From Lichenostomus cassidix (taxonomy: Eukaryota; Chordata; Aves; Passeriformes; Meliphagidae): 64,000 nt of DNA. The position numbers and the translations under genes are program-made. Location: assembly GCA_008360975.2 (NCBI GenBank), contig CM039182.1:53084491-53148490 (forward strand), in the 5' to 3' direction. The notes below the pieces were generated by a model that saw nothing but the letters and a program-made list of their open reading frames with translations, was not told where the DNA came from and made no database searches. Positions 25,147 through 37,261 of this stretch are shown here, piece by piece (position 1 is the stretch's first letter; each line of letters begins with the position of its first letter).

Positions 25147-25222
25147 AAAAATAGAGTAGAACAAAATGGGATGGTTGAATTGGAAGGGACTTATCGATAA
25201 CATCTAGTCTAACTGCCTCACC
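25147..25222 (-). mobile_element. CR1 LINE 3'-terminal fragment
   Basis: Read on the - strand, this is the CR1 3' UTR end: 'gttagactagatgttatcga', then 'taagtcccttccaattcaac', then an A/T-rich end with TTTTGTTCTACTCTATTT in place of the usual ATTCTATG repeats. Only about 75 bp are recognisable, consistent with the strong 5' truncation seen in CR1 copies. Confidence 0.7.
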
Positions 25223-25349
25223 ACTGTAGCTGTCTAGTGGAGGGCTGCATCTGCTGGTTGTGACTGCGTGGAGCTGACTGTAGCGAGCTACTGATTGGTA
25301 GAAGCCTCGTTAAAACATCTCTCAGGCTCTACCCTACAAATGCTCGGAG

Positions 25350-25381
25350 GGAATTTCAAGAAAGGGATTTCTTGAAATTCC
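25350..25381. repeat. Perfect 14-bp inverted repeat, 4-base loop
   Basis: GGAATTTCAAGAAA (25350-25363), loop GGGA, then TTTCTTGAAATTCC (25368-25381): the arms are exact reverse complements. Each arm contains a TTCNNGAA core (TTCAAGAA and TTCTTGAA). It would form a tight DNA cruciform or RNA hairpin. No gene is nearby. Confidence 0.9.
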
Positions 25382-26438
25382 AAAAAGGATTCCTTTCTTA
25401 AGGCCAAGGAAGAAAAAGAGCTATTGAAGTGCAAGGAAAAATATGGTAAACACAAAAACATTTGGGACTTCTTTCCAAGAAGACGATCTCACCATAAACA
25501 GTATAGTGGTAATTGTTCCTTGGTGAACTGGGGAGGAAATCATGCATTCTCTTTAAATCCCTGCATGCCCAGGGAACCAAACCCCTGCTTTTTATCTCTG
25601 GCATCATCACAACAAAAAGTATTTATACATTATATAAATATTCTTATTTACATAGTCTGAAGTTACATACTCATTTTGGCGCCAAGGTAAAAAATGACAA
25701 CAGTACCTTCCTTAGTCTTTCATTACTTGAAATCTTATATGCTGAAGGCAAAGAAGATTTGACAGGTTAATAGTTAAGACCTGAACATCTTCCCACAAAA
25801 CAAGGTAGGAAAATAACTCTTAAAAAGGTTAAAGGGGGAAATTAATTCTGAAAGTTTTACCCTGTGGCTGAAGGGTGTTTTGCACCATTTATAAGCATGG
25901 CCAGTGGTTCTGTTTAACAGAGGAGCTGTGCAGCTTAGTTTCAGTGGGACAAGGGGATGTGACTGCAGTAGCAGCAATGGACTATATTCCTAGTTTGTGA
26001 GAGTTATCTTCATCAGAGGACAAACCCCTCAAGAGATGAGATTACCCATGTACCCCTGCAGGTGCCCAAGGCCATCAGGCCTTTTCAGCTGGATAGCAGT
26101 AGCAAGACGAAGGGAACACCTTGAACACTGCAGAGCTTGCTGTCCTCATCCCCTGGGGAACCTGGGACAGCAGCTGTATGAAATGGGATGCAGAGATGTT
26201 GCCAGAGGCCCCAGTGCTTTGAAGCACCCACTGGTGCCCTGTCAGACATGGAAAAGATTTTTGCCCCCAAGGTAGATCAGAACAGGGACATTTGGACACT
26301 CTTGGAAGCCCCTGAGATGGTTTCAAGTAGGGCTTCAAATAGGGTTTGGGCATCTCCTGGAAGGTGTGACCAACCTGTGGGGCAGGGTGGTGACAGGTTT
26401 CACTCACATGCTCAGGAAATAGCCTATCCACCAGTATT

Positions 26439-26505
26439 GGGGTCAGGAAGGACTCTTCCCCTAGAACAGACTGCTTCAGTCCCTTTTAGCTGGGTTGCTG
26501 TCTGG
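26439..26505 (+). repeat. Possible ancient amniote repeat remnant
   Basis: GGGGTCAGGAAGGACTCTTC, followed by CCCTAGAACAGACTG, resembles a 'ggggtcaggaaggaattttcccc...cagattggca' word found in an old interspersed repeat of reptiles and birds. I cannot name the family with confidence and only about 65 bp match. Confidence 0.25.
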
Positions 26506-27914
26506 TGGTGAGTAGTTACATGAGAGTGTACTCTGGTGCATGTCATAGTAACTTGCCTTTTTTCCTATATAGCTCTCTTACAGCTATATAGATGTGAATA
26601 CATTTGATCACCTGGGGTTTTATTGTAGGCTGAATGTTACCAGTAGAAGAAGACCACTTTTTAGTGAACTTTATATCCATTATATCTTAAAGTTCAGGGC
26701 AAAATTGTTTTCTCTACTGGCACGTCTTCTTAATTTCACAGTTGCAGTATATAGGAAAAGCTGTCTACAAGACCTGTAGAAGAAGCCAATGTATAAGCAA
26801 AATTCCTAAGTCTTTCGAAGGCTGAGTTGTACACCAATGACATCTGCCCCCAGAAATAACTCTGGAATTAAATATAATCACATTCCTGCCTGAATCAGTG
26901 TCTTTGGGTAGGTATTGTTAGCTAACTAGCTAAAAGCAGCAAGGAAGTGGAAATTAGCTATTATCCCAGTGAGATGAGCAACCCAAAATGCGGTCCTTCC
27001 TCCCTGAAGTGGTGATTATAACATTCTGGTCACTAGGAGCAGAATTTCTTTTTGCAAGATAGGAGGTGGTAATGGTTACATTATTCAAAAATAAAACTAA
27101 ATCCTGTACTACTAAAAACTCTTCTGGTAAAGCCATTAAGCACTAGAAGACAAAAATTTCCTAAATTATGACTGACTATTCAATCTCTTGGCTTTTTAAA
27201 GCTCCTCTACAAAATTGATCCTTTTAATGTCTCTGTCTAATTATCAGTCAGTATATGACAAAGTGTACCATGAGTTGGAATGCTTAAATTTTGTTTTGTA
27301 TATATTAGGTTCCATATCTTACAGTACATTTCAGCTGATTACTTTGAGTAAATTTAGAAAAATTATATTACAAAGCTCCAAATAAAATCTTCAAAAATGA
27401 GCAGAGCACTTCTACTGAGGACATGTTTTACTGTTAATAAGACAACATTGGTTTAATTCATTCATCCTGAGTTTAAAAATTATCCACAACTTATTAAGGC
27501 ATTTAATATCAACAGTGTGTTCACAGTAAATCATCAGAGCATGTAAGTTCCCTGAATGTACCCAATATTTGAAATCTGCTTTATAAATAAATAATTCTTT
27601 TTCCTGGCTTTGAAATTAATTTTCTCAGATATCAAAGATAAGTATAATTACACATAAATACTGTTCAAAGGTGAGCAGGTAAAAATTCAGTATGATACCA
27701 GGGATTAGCTTTCTTTTCAATTACAATAATTTTCTTTTTACAGGACTTAGATTTAAAAAAGAAAAAAGAAAACCATTTATATACTAAACAAAAAACATCA
27801 GAATTCTGAATTTTCTGAATCACCTTTACTTGTATATAAATTATATGCACCATAACAACCTAATTCTTCTCTCAGTACAGTTTAACACCAAACAACCTCC
27901 TTGGTTGTTATAAA

Positions 27915-27968
27915 ACTGCTATAGGAGTTACTATAACTCTATACTGCTAGAGGAGTATATAATATACT
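27915..27968. repeat. Imperfect 28-bp tandem duplication
   Basis: ACTGCTATAGGAGTTACTATA at 27915 is echoed 28 bases later by ACTGCTAGAGGAGTATATAA. The copies have diverged, so the duplication is not recent. Confidence 0.5.
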
Positions 27969-29739
27969 CAGATGTGATATACAAGTGTAATGGATAATTA
28001 TGTTATTGAAGTGTGTTATTATATTTCACTGGAACTGGTGTCCAGTACAAGATTAAATTCCAAGACTAAGATAAGACTTCAGACTTACAGGCTCTGAATA
28101 CAATCAATGAAGCATTTTGATTCATGTCCGTGTACATTTGGGGTGTATACTTGGGGACAGAATACCAATCTATGAAAATAACTGAAAATCATAAGTATGT
28201 GCTATGCCTCAAAATATAGCAACTGAGCGAAAACTTCCTACATTAAAAAAAAAAACCACACCAAAAAACAGAAAAGTAAATGCAAATTCATGGAAATGGT
28301 AACATTGCCTCGTGGATGTTGGTGGTGGATGATGCTGCTTTGAGTGGTGAGCCACCTAGCAGTGAGAATGTAAAAGTCATATTAAAGTAGTAAACAAGGT
28401 ATTGGTTGCTTTCTTGAAGTCAAGTAGAAGGAATATTCCAAACTATCACCGCACTAGCTGACATTTAGGAAAGCTTGAAATCTGTCAGAATAACTCAGAA
28501 GGTGAATGGCTTAAATGGAAGACACCAAGGTTTTGTTTTTTTTTTAAATTCTGAGCTGCTCCCCCCATTTATCTTGCTTTCCTCTAGTAGGTTTCTTTAC
28601 AGTGTCATTCTTACAAAAGTACTTGAAGGGTAAGTTAAAGTGGTCTCTTCCAATTTAACATTGCCATGCAGCCAAGTAAAGCTACACTGTACCCATGCAT
28701 TCTTACAACACTTTTAGAGCTGTAAAAGCTAGAGCATTGTACCTGAACCCACAAGGAGCAGAAGGAGAGGTCAGTATTTCCTGATGTTTATTCCTCAGGA
28801 AATCCAAGCAAAAATGAGGATTAGAAAAATAAGATATTAACACTACATTTAGTTTTGAGATAGATCTACTAAATCATACAGTGGGGACACTGATTTGTGA
28901 GTACCGAGAAAGTCAGAGAGTAAAACTTTCAGGAACTACGACACAAGTCCTTATTCCAGCCTTTTAAGAAAGTTCCAAAGGTAAATACTGCCAACACAAA
29001 GATCTATGGCCTTTCTTTATCTTTTCTATCCTCCTATGTATGAACAAATAGGAAAATTAGAATGTTTCAAATTACAGGAGAGTTTTTGTCATAGATTGAC
29101 TCTTATAGGGATCTAAATCTCGTAATTAAAGCAATGCAGCTTAATTTTTTAGCACCAATCTTGTGATTTCTTTAGAATACTATCAAATTGCTTTGAGTCT
29201 ACGCAAGTTCGTAAAAGTATGTCTGTGTTCCTGGGATAGAAATAGCAGATGTGTGCATGAAGCTGTGCTTTCAATATGAATAAATTGGATGACTGGAATT
29301 GGGTACTTGTGCATCATCAGCTTTAAAATTTTGTTTGCTCCACGTGTTTATAAATTTTACTGCCTCTCTTCACAAATGGGCCTGATTTTCTGTTCCCTAT
29401 GATGTTTCCAAAAACAGCCTGCAAAGAATATTAAAAAGCTTGTTCTAATCTGCAAACTTCTGCCTCATTTCATCTTTGCATCTAGTTCAAAACCCATGAG
29501 GAACACTCCACTTACACACAAATCAAAATATTTATTTATTGTCCTGCCAAAGGCACAGTCTCTAAATAACTTTAATTCAAAGCAATGAACCCACATCAAA
29601 TTTTTAAAATCATTAAGTTATCAATTCCTTTAATAGAACATTTATCTGCTTTTTATATGAGTAACTTGCCTTTATTTTCTATGTTCAGTCTAGTTTCAGA
29701 GAGCCAAAGAAAAAGAGAATTTGTGTTTTCTTAGGGAAT

Positions 29740-29885
29740 TCTGTTCTGCATCTTAACAGACTCTGTGTCAGGAAGATTTTTCTAACCAGGTCTTGACCCA
29801 GTACCTTATGTTTCTACAGACCCTGGATTAAGCTAGTTCACATCTATTCTGTCTTCATTTAAACCTTTTGCACACCATGTTAGGA
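29740..29885 (-). mobile_element. Possible old CR1/L3-type LINE fragment
   Basis: On the + strand, CAGGAAGATTTTTCTAACCA, then a stretch ending TCTGTCTTCATTTAAACC and TTTTGCACACC, follows the antisense of the old CR1 3' coding end. That stretch typically reads 'caggaagtttttcctaata...ctcttcttataacagcctttta'. Similarity is faint and judged by eye. Confidence 0.4.
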
Positions 29886-30570
29886 TGGATAAGGTAGTTT
29901 TATTTGCCTTAAAAAAAAAATCATGTTTAGCAAAAAAAAAAATTCAACATTGGGATCAAATTTGGTGACCAATAGCAGATAAATAGAAGTCCAGTTAAAA
30001 AAAAAAAAAAAGCACATCTAGTCGTAAAATATTTGAAAAAATTCTTGGGAATTTCCTTCTCTGCCAGAATCCCAAAGAGCACCAGAATAGTTAGCAAAAT
30101 GGCAGAGTTCAAAAGAGGTGACAGGAATGCTTTGGTTTTGATAGCCCAAATTATTAAAGCGTCATTTAGACTATTCAAGACTCGGGTCAAAATCACAATT
30201 CTAGGTTTTGATTCTGATGCAACATGGCATTAATTTCTGGGCTAGACTTTACTAGAAAGAGTCATAAGTACAAGGAAGAGGAACAAAAATAATTACAAGT
30301 TCACAGTGACTAAAAGAACTTAAATTTTCCCTACTTCAGGAGTTATAGATAAATTTACTAACCTACAACAAGTACATGCTATCTACCGGTGGTCAGCTCT
30401 TAATCAACTGCACAAATAAGTTAATTGTATAAGCCTTATTTTGCCCCTTATTTCCATCCAATCATTATTCTCATAAACAACAAGGGAAAATAGAATTAAA
30501 TTTCACATATTGTGATTATTATAATTTGGAAAAAATGACAATATTTATGCTCTATAGTTAATTGTGAGTT
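29886..30570. other. Unique stretch with A-runs
   Basis: There are three A-runs (near 29911, 29932 and 29999). No gene or repeat family recognised. Confidence 0.5.
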
Positions 30571-30670
30571 CTATTATCTCATTCTTTTGCATGAAGAAGT
30601 AAGAAACTTCATGGGCTAAGGGACTTGCCCAGAGTTAGGCAGCAAGTTCGTGGTGCACTCTGTGCAACTA
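30571..30670 (-). repeat. MIR SINE remnant
   Basis: The + strand shows linked antisense MIR words in order: CTATTATCTCATTCTTTTGC (compare 'ttattatccccattttaca'), AGAAACTTCATGGGCTAAGG ('gaaactgaggc...'), GGACTTGCCCAGAGTTAGGC ('tgacttgcccaaggtcacac'), AGCAAGTTCGTGG ('agctagtaagtgg'). This is the clearest MIR copy in the window. Confidence 0.7.
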
Positions 30671-32760
30671 CAATTTTTCCTGTATGTATACAGTACACAG
30701 ACTGCAATAAAAAAGATGGAGTTGCAAAGCTGTAACTGCACTGTACTTACACACACAGGACCTGAAAAAATCTGGGCAATTTACTCTACATAGTTTATCA
30801 AAAAGTTATCTAGATGAAACTTTGATCATGTAAGTAAGTACTTTCATGGGCAGAAAAAGTACTTAAACCCCATGAAACACACAAAAAAATTGTTTCTCTA
30901 TTAAACTGGAGATCATAGGGTTTTTAACAATTAACTTTATCATGCCTTTAAAGAAAGATGCAGATATTTGGTGAATTTGCCATCCCTTGAGGACTTCTGG
31001 AAAAGACAAACTATAGTCAAACATAGGTGAAAAAATTAAATTGATGATATTTTGTGGTCAATGTGATAAAAAGACAGAGCAAATGACCTAATGGCCAGTG
31101 CTGACCACAAAATTGTTTAGTCTAGGTTCACAGAAAATAGGGTAAGTCCAATCACTCTTTCCATTGATGGGAAGGCAGGGCTTAGGTCAAGACCATATGG
31201 ACAAAACACAAATGAGGATTAGTCTACTCAGTATCCTAGGGATTAAGTAAAATTGTCTAAATGTTTAAAACATATTTTTACATTTAATGAAACAAAACTA
31301 TTTTCAATGGCAAGTAGATTCCTTTTCTTATCCAATAATTATTAAAGATCATAAAGAGATATGAAAAATTTATGGGTGTTGAAATAATTTGGCTGCTTTA
31401 CAACACACCCGAGGGATGAAGACATATCTTTATAATCACACACCTTGAACTGTGTGAGCACATGGCTGTGCTTGTTACAGAGTGAGGGTTAAGAAACTAC
31501 TAAGTTATTGTTTGCTATAAAGAAATAAGTAGGAAACACATTGAAACAGAAGAAAAAAACCACCTCATTTTAAAGAAAGTTGAATTCTAGGACTATCACA
31601 TTGGTGGGAAGCTCATTAGTTTATTTGGCTATTGAGTCAATACTTCAGCTTTCTCCTCCTCCCTTCCCCCACCATCTGACAGAATGGTGATACTCTTGAG
31701 TTAACTCTCTGCAATAATTATGTCCAGTTCAAAGAAAATCCAAGTGTAGCTTAGGACACACGGAGGAAAATAGAAAGAAAATATTCTCCTGTAACTAGAA
31801 GTATAATTACCAGTCAACATTCATCAATACTTCAGCCATTACTTTATTTGACTTATTATGTACAGAGCAGGAAAATTCCCTCACTTGTTCCCCGAAAAAG
31901 TTTTATTTTCCCGCACAATATGGCAGCGCCAGGTCCTGGGAAAAAAACACATGATGCAAGAAAAACAAGTTTGATTGCCAGATCCTAAAGACAGACAGAG
32001 AAACCTAGGGTCTGATGAGAGAAGAGTCCAGCTCAGAGACCCTGAACAGCAGTCCTGGAGAGCCATTGCTTGAGTGACGTAGTCAGTACTGGTCCCAGTC
32101 AGTACTGCTACTCAGTTGCTTTGACACTGATAGATAAGACTTCCACTATTTCTTAATTCCCTCAAAAAACTGAAGTCCCAGAACTAGGTCAGAGACAGCT
32201 GCCTCTTCTTCCTAAAAATATCAACTTTAAAAGTATTAACTGTGGTACTAAGACCATTCCAGGAGGTAAAACAAATTTTAAAATGTGGTGGAGAAATACT
32301 GTGGAAACATATGACAGAGGAGCAAAAATATTAAAAGGTTTGTTATTATTGTTTTACTTTAAAAGGAATCTTGAAAGATTCCAAATCAAAAGCATCATTC
32401 ATTAAAAAGATGTACTAGCCTTTCTACATAATCCTGAAGCCAATAACATATTCCTTGTCATTCCCACCATCTCTTTTCTGCTTTTCCAATCATTATGAAT
32501 ATACTGTTTGTATATTTAGTAAGACTTTTTTAAAGGATTTTGGGGATAGCTAGGTGAGCTGTCATACATCATTTGTGTAAGTCCGTGTAATGGTCATGAA
32601 TTTCTCAAAATTGAAATCAGCTCTGTGAATGTAAAAGACATAAATAGTCAGCCCTGATGACTAAAAAAGGCGAATGAGGTAACAATTCTGGTGAAGCTGT
32701 TTGTCTCCAATGGACCATAAATAGTGAAGTGAAATTAAAATTTTTCAATCAACATCGGTT
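30671..32760. other. Unique noncoding stretch
   Basis: No exon, RNA gene or transposon recognised. Open frames are under 65 codons. Confidence 0.55.
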
Positions 32761-32803
32761 ATGCACATGCATGCACACACACACAGACATGCACACACAC
32801 ATA
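32761..32803. repeat. CA-rich microsatellite
   Basis: Interrupted (CA)n with GCATGCAC steps: short runs of five and about four CA units. It is simple sequence and likely length-polymorphic. Confidence 0.85.
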
Positions 32804-33314
32804 TGAAAAAAAGACCTGATGAGAAGCAGACAGGATAGAAGTTCAAGCAGAGGTTCTTGAAAAAAAATTGTTGAGATTTTTCATGTTGTTGTTGTTCCTT
32901 TATTGAAGGATCTCCTAGCTGCAGGAAACAGTGGATTGGAGCACAGGCTTCCTTAATTTCCTGCAAACTTCCTCCATGTGGAAGTCACTTTTCTCTGCCT
33001 TAGATCTAGTCCAAGTGAAGCTTCCTCCACTACACATATATTTAATGGTAAAAGAAAAATATCATGTATCACTAACAGCCATATCTGCTCCCTGTATTGA
33101 AATGCACTGACCAAATACATAGACGCACCATTGTTGTTTCCTTAACTATAACTAGTCTTCCACATACATGAAGAAAATAAGTATAAATACATACATAACC
33201 AATAGAAATAAATATTTAAAATAGCAAATAGAGTTTTCCCAAGAAATCCCTTCCCTTAGGAATCAAAGTATTTTTCAACTACTAACCAAGATCTATAAAA
33301 CTGCAAACAATTAG
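32804..33314. other. Unique AT-rich spacer
   Basis: No feature recognised apart from TTG and ATA simple words. Confidence 0.5.
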
Positions 33315-33425
33315 TTTGATAAGACACAGTGATTTGTCCAAGGTTAAGGAAAAAGTCTGCAGCACAGTAAGGAAGTCCTATTAGATTTCTTGCATCTTTG
33401 TCTTATTCCTTAAAACCATTCTTCT
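33315..33425 (-). repeat. MIR SINE remnant
   Basis: On the + strand, CACAGTGATTTGTCCAAGGT, then CTGCAGCACAGTAAGGAAGT, then TTAGATTTCTTGCATC and a C/T-rich end match antisense MIR ('aagtgacttgcccaaggtca', 'ggcagagccaggaattgaac', 'agatttcttgactcc') in order and spacing. Confidence 0.6.
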
Positions 33426-33954
33426 AACTGATAGCAATAAGTCTCCATGGAACCATGACACTATTTAATGAATCATACAACAGGAAAAGCGTACCTCTGA
33501 AAACCAAATTCTTTCCTGCTTCAGCAGTATATTTGTAATGTACAATGACAGGAGAAGACTGGAAAAAGGGACATTTCTTCCAAGTGGGTTGATTAATTAA
33601 CATAAGTAGCCTGAATTCAGTCCAAGAAATCAGTGTCAAGGAGGAATCCTGCTCTGCTTTTCCTAACTGAGCTTGGAGTAGTCCCCCATAAACTTTATCT
33701 CAAGAGCACAGAAGGAAGTTAAGAACCCAGGTATGAAATTGGCCTTTCTGAGCAATAAGGTCATCCTTGATGCAGATCATGGGCCAAAGGACAGACATAA
33801 TGTTTAACAACTCAGGAAATGGAGATGAGGAGAACATTCAATATAAACATTATCAAAACAAAGAATAGTTGTTTTGTCTGGAAGAGGTGATTTACACAAT
33901 TTCTACAGTTATATTGTTTCCTGTTCGATCAGAGATGTTTCCAAAGTCTAGGCT
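33426..33954. other. Unique spacer
   Basis: No feature recognised between two MIR-like remnants. Confidence 0.5.
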
Positions 33955-34035
33955 TATATCCAAATCCCCAGTTTGCTAAGGCTTAGAAGGGGTCAGAAAT
34001 GAAGTTTAGTTCACAAAGCTAGTTAATAAGTTCTA
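33955..34035 (-). repeat. Possible MIR SINE remnant
   Basis: ATATCCAAATCCCCAGTTTG, then GAAGTTTAGTTCACAAAGCT and AGTTAATAAGTTC recall antisense MIR ('ttatccccattttac', 'gaagtgacttgcccaaggtc', 'agctagtaagtggc'). It is more worn than the copy at 30.6 kb. Confidence 0.4.
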
Positions 34036-34627
34036 CAAAGTTTAGTTTGTTAGGAACAGCTGAATACATTGTGGTTTTTTCATCAAAAAATAATATTATA
34101 AACACTGTTTTGACTTTAAAAAGCCACTGGCAGCCTTTAAAAGTCAACGTTAGAGACTAGATAATGCAGGAGTTGGGAGTATTATTATTATTTGAGTTTC
34201 CTAAACCATATAAGTAGATGGTAATGGAAAAGGTTTGAGAAAGATTGCATTGCATCCGTTAGTTTTTTCTATGTAATCAGTATGGGTTGGTATCCATTGT
34301 GCTCCATATTGGCACTCAGAATACTCAGTGGCTTCAAGAAACCCACATGCAACCACTCTTTGTATAAGTCCATTGCTCTTTGGGAAAGTAGTTCAAGACT
34401 AACCCCAATGCTAAAGCTTCTTGAAATTTTGTCCCTTCACTTACCTGTAGTGTCTCTGTGCCATCCAGCATTGTCTGCAATCTGGCACGGTATAAAACAC
34501 AAATTTTTTGTCCCCAAGAATACTTTCTGTGCCCTACATTTCACATTTGATTAAACTGTGTCATTTTTCAGACCTCTGTGGAAAGGGCTAAGAACAACAG
34601 AGTTAAGGAAACGATACTAAGGTTAAT
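34036..34627. other. Unique spacer
   Basis: No exon or repeat recognised, apart from a short ATT run near 34181. Confidence 0.5.
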
Positions 34628-35040
34628 CACAAAATAAAAGCATAATCCAAGTTGGGAAGGACTTCGGGAGGACTCCACTCTTGCTTGAGTCAGGTCAGAG
34701 TCATGTCTTTAGGTCAGGTCAGATTGCCCCTGGTGTTATCTAGCTGTTCTTTGAAAAACCCTAAGAAGAGAGTATGCATGACCTCTGTGGGCAACCTGCT
34801 CCACTGCCTGGCTGTTGTCACAATGGAAAAGATTTTTGTAATATATAGGCTGAACCTCTCTTGTCCATTATCCTCCCACCATGCACTGCTGTGAAGAGCC
34901 CAGCTCTCCACATTGATAATCTTCCTGGAGGTGCTAGAGGGCTTCTGACAGGCCCCCCTGAGTCTGTCTTTTGCCTAGGCTGTACCTCTCCAGCTGAGGT
35001 GCTCCAGCTCCTGATCATCTTTGGAGCACTGACCTGAACT
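34628..35040 (-). mobile_element. CR1 LINE 3' fragment
   Basis: The - strand shows the CR1 ORF2 end and 3' UTR in order: 'ggagcacctcagctggagag', 'gttcagcctatatattacaa' (compare 'gtttagattagatattagga'), 'caacagccaggcagtggagc', 'aggttgcccacagaggtcat' (the W.RLP.EV residues of the ORF2 tail), 'gggtttttcaaagaacagct', then a 3' end with 'gaagtccttcccaacttgga'. Frameshifts and stops break the reading frame, and it is an older copy than the one at 49.8 kb. Confidence 0.8.
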
Positions 35041-36012
35041 AAAGATGATTCAGCTGCCTTCAGGTACAGAGACAGAAAAGATTCGTTAGTTCAGCCCTAC
35101 AATCAGACAAACCAGTCCTGACAAAAATTACTCAAGCAGGTCTCTCTCACAGTGTTGCACATTCTACATAGGATATGTCAAGTATATATAAGTCAGTTCT
35201 AGAATAACTTCATGACATGAATATACTGAATTATATAGGTGAAATGTTATCCTAATGAAACCACTGAACTACCACTGAACCATATTTTTCTTCAGAATGT
35301 GCTCACAATCTTTTATACAGTCACTCTTAGTCATATGCAGTGAACTCCCTTTTTCACATCTGTTCTTGAATCTGAGATATCTTGATACTAGTAGCACCAA
35401 TGTATATGTGCATAGACTTTTTCATGAATACTTGAAACAAGAGATATGAAAAGACAAGGTCTCTTTCTCTCCTACCATAAATATACATTTTGAAAAGAAA
35501 AATTACTATAAATATGTTTTTTAATACAACTTCTCTGATTCCCTTTTCACCAGTACCTCATGGTGCACTGACCAGCACACAGTATACCTTAGGTTGGTAA
35601 TCACAAAAATGGCAAGGGGGAAAATATTGACTAGGCGAGGAAAGAACCAATTTCAGTAACCATATCGAAAAATATTCAAGCAAAGCAGGAGTATGAATTA
35701 CCATGTCCGGCATTAAAAATGTAGCCTACACTAAAGTCAATGGCAAAATCTCTCAGAATTTCAAGCTGCAAGATCTACAGTGGAGCATTCATACACAGAT
35801 TTGAAATGATTCTCAAACTGGGGACATGCCTGGAGAAGGACTACTGCAAATCAATATGCTAGACACAGAGGCCACCTGTGATATCTGGAGCTGAAATCTG
35901 CCAGTATGCTTCACTGAATAAGTGCATGTTACTGCACTCACAGCTTTACTTGGCAGCAAAAGTCTCTTGACCTCTGTCAAGAGCCTCAAGGGTGATGTCC
36001 AGTTCAGTTACT
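35041..36012. other. Unique noncoding stretch
   Basis: No exon or repeat family recognised. Confidence 0.55.
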
Positions 36013-36124
36013 AAAGGACACATTAAAACCTGGCTTACATGTTAAAGAAAGGACACATTAAAACCTGGCTTACATGTTAAAGAAATAAAGGACACATTAA
36101 AACCTGGCTTACATGTTAAAGAAA
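36013..36124. repeat. Three-copy tandem repeat, unit about 35 bp
   Basis: A unit beginning GGACACATTAAAACCTGGCT and ending TTACATGTTAAAGAAA occurs at 36016-36050, 36051-36089 and 36090-36124. The three copies are identical over 35 bases; the second has an extra TAAA at its end. Near identity implies a recent expansion, so copy number is likely to vary between individuals. Confidence 0.95.
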
Positions 36125-36462
36125 ATATTTTTATTTTGGGATCAGAGTCTTCCCAGCCTCTTTAAAGAAAAATATTTTCAGTCTATTCAATTTCAACATT
36201 CACATTAATAGCTTAATTTTCCTTAATAAGCAATCCTGAGACAGAAACTGAGAGTTTAGTTGACTTGTTCTCTACCAAATACAAGATATTAAAATATAAC
36301 CATATTGGCAAAAAAAGCCCTTCTATTTTTAACTGTCATTGAGAAGAAGTTATCTACTGTAGGCTTTCTTTGCACACTTTTCCCTGTACTCTTTAGATAT
36401 ATATTGAGCAGGACAAATCCAGGGTATTTCTATTACCTACCATCAACAGTGGCCAAATCCAC
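36125..36462. other. Unique AT-rich spacer
   Basis: No feature recognised. Confidence 0.5.
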
Positions 36463-36487
36463 TTATGCACTTTATGCACTTATGCAC
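36463..36487. repeat. TTATGCAC short tandem repeat
   Basis: TTATGCAC occurs three times (36463, 36472, 36480), the first two separated by one extra T. A small local expansion. Confidence 0.8.
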
Positions 36488-37238
36488 TTTACTTTTGGGA
36501 CACAGTAAAGCACTGCCTTTCCAGTGATATCAATAGGTCCATTCTGCTCACACTGAATGAGTGTTCTTCCCCCTTTCCTCCCGTGTCTCTCCTCTCCTTA
36601 TCCTCCCATGCCAGGAAAGGAAGGAATTCTACTTTTCCTGCTCAAAATTCCAATAATCATTTCAGCCATCTGTTTCAATACAAGAAGCTCTTCACAGAAG
36701 TCCATCTAAATGGCAAACCTTTAGAGATTAGGATGATTTATTTTAGTTTAGTGCAGTGTCACTATTTTAATAAAATAAGAAATAACTAAGGATTTGGGAA
36801 GTACTATGGCTTACCTATGTAAAAATACACTCTCTTGCCAATACATTCTATCGCTGCTGACAGACATTAGAACATTCCTTTCATCTCTTTCCTCTTCTTG
36901 CAGTTTAACCTATCCCCTTAAGGAGTATTCGCTTTCTCTAAGATAGATTATAAATTGTATGCAACATGAAAACCTTACACACTCCCTCCACCATCTGCAA
37001 GGTTTTCCTTTCTACTTCTTAAAAAATAATTAAGTCAAAACCTTTTATTTGTCTTTTAATTTTGGGTAAATTAACCAAGATTACTTTTCTGTAAGAATTT
37101 TTTTTTAAAAACGGATTGCTATATTTAGATATGTGCATCTAAATTAGAGAAGCAATTTTTAATACAGTCAACCAAACATCCAAGTCTAGAGAAACCAAAT
37201 GTGGAATGCAAACTGTGATAAAGAATAAATATGGAGCA

Positions 37239-37261
37239 TACACATCCACACACACAAACAC
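37239..37261. repeat. Short CA-rich patch
   Basis: Interrupted ACAC words, a small microsatellite seed. Confidence 0.7.

Larger units (their letters stand above)
25382..29739. other. Mostly unique noncoding stretch
   Basis: No exon was recognised. A GC-richer patch at about 26040-26510 opens overlapping frames on both strands with no known protein. Within it, 26439-26505 may hold a very old repeat. A small imperfect duplication lies at 27915-27968. A-runs occur near 28243. Confidence 0.5.

Noticed and set aside
26188..26511. 107-codon frame in a GC-richer patch
   Set aside because: A frame of similar length opens on the opposite strand over the same bases, and neither resembles a known protein. 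The patch may include an old repeat instead.
32745..32966. Cysteine-rich 73-codon - strand frame
   Set aside because: The cysteine-rich end is just the CA microsatellite read in translation.
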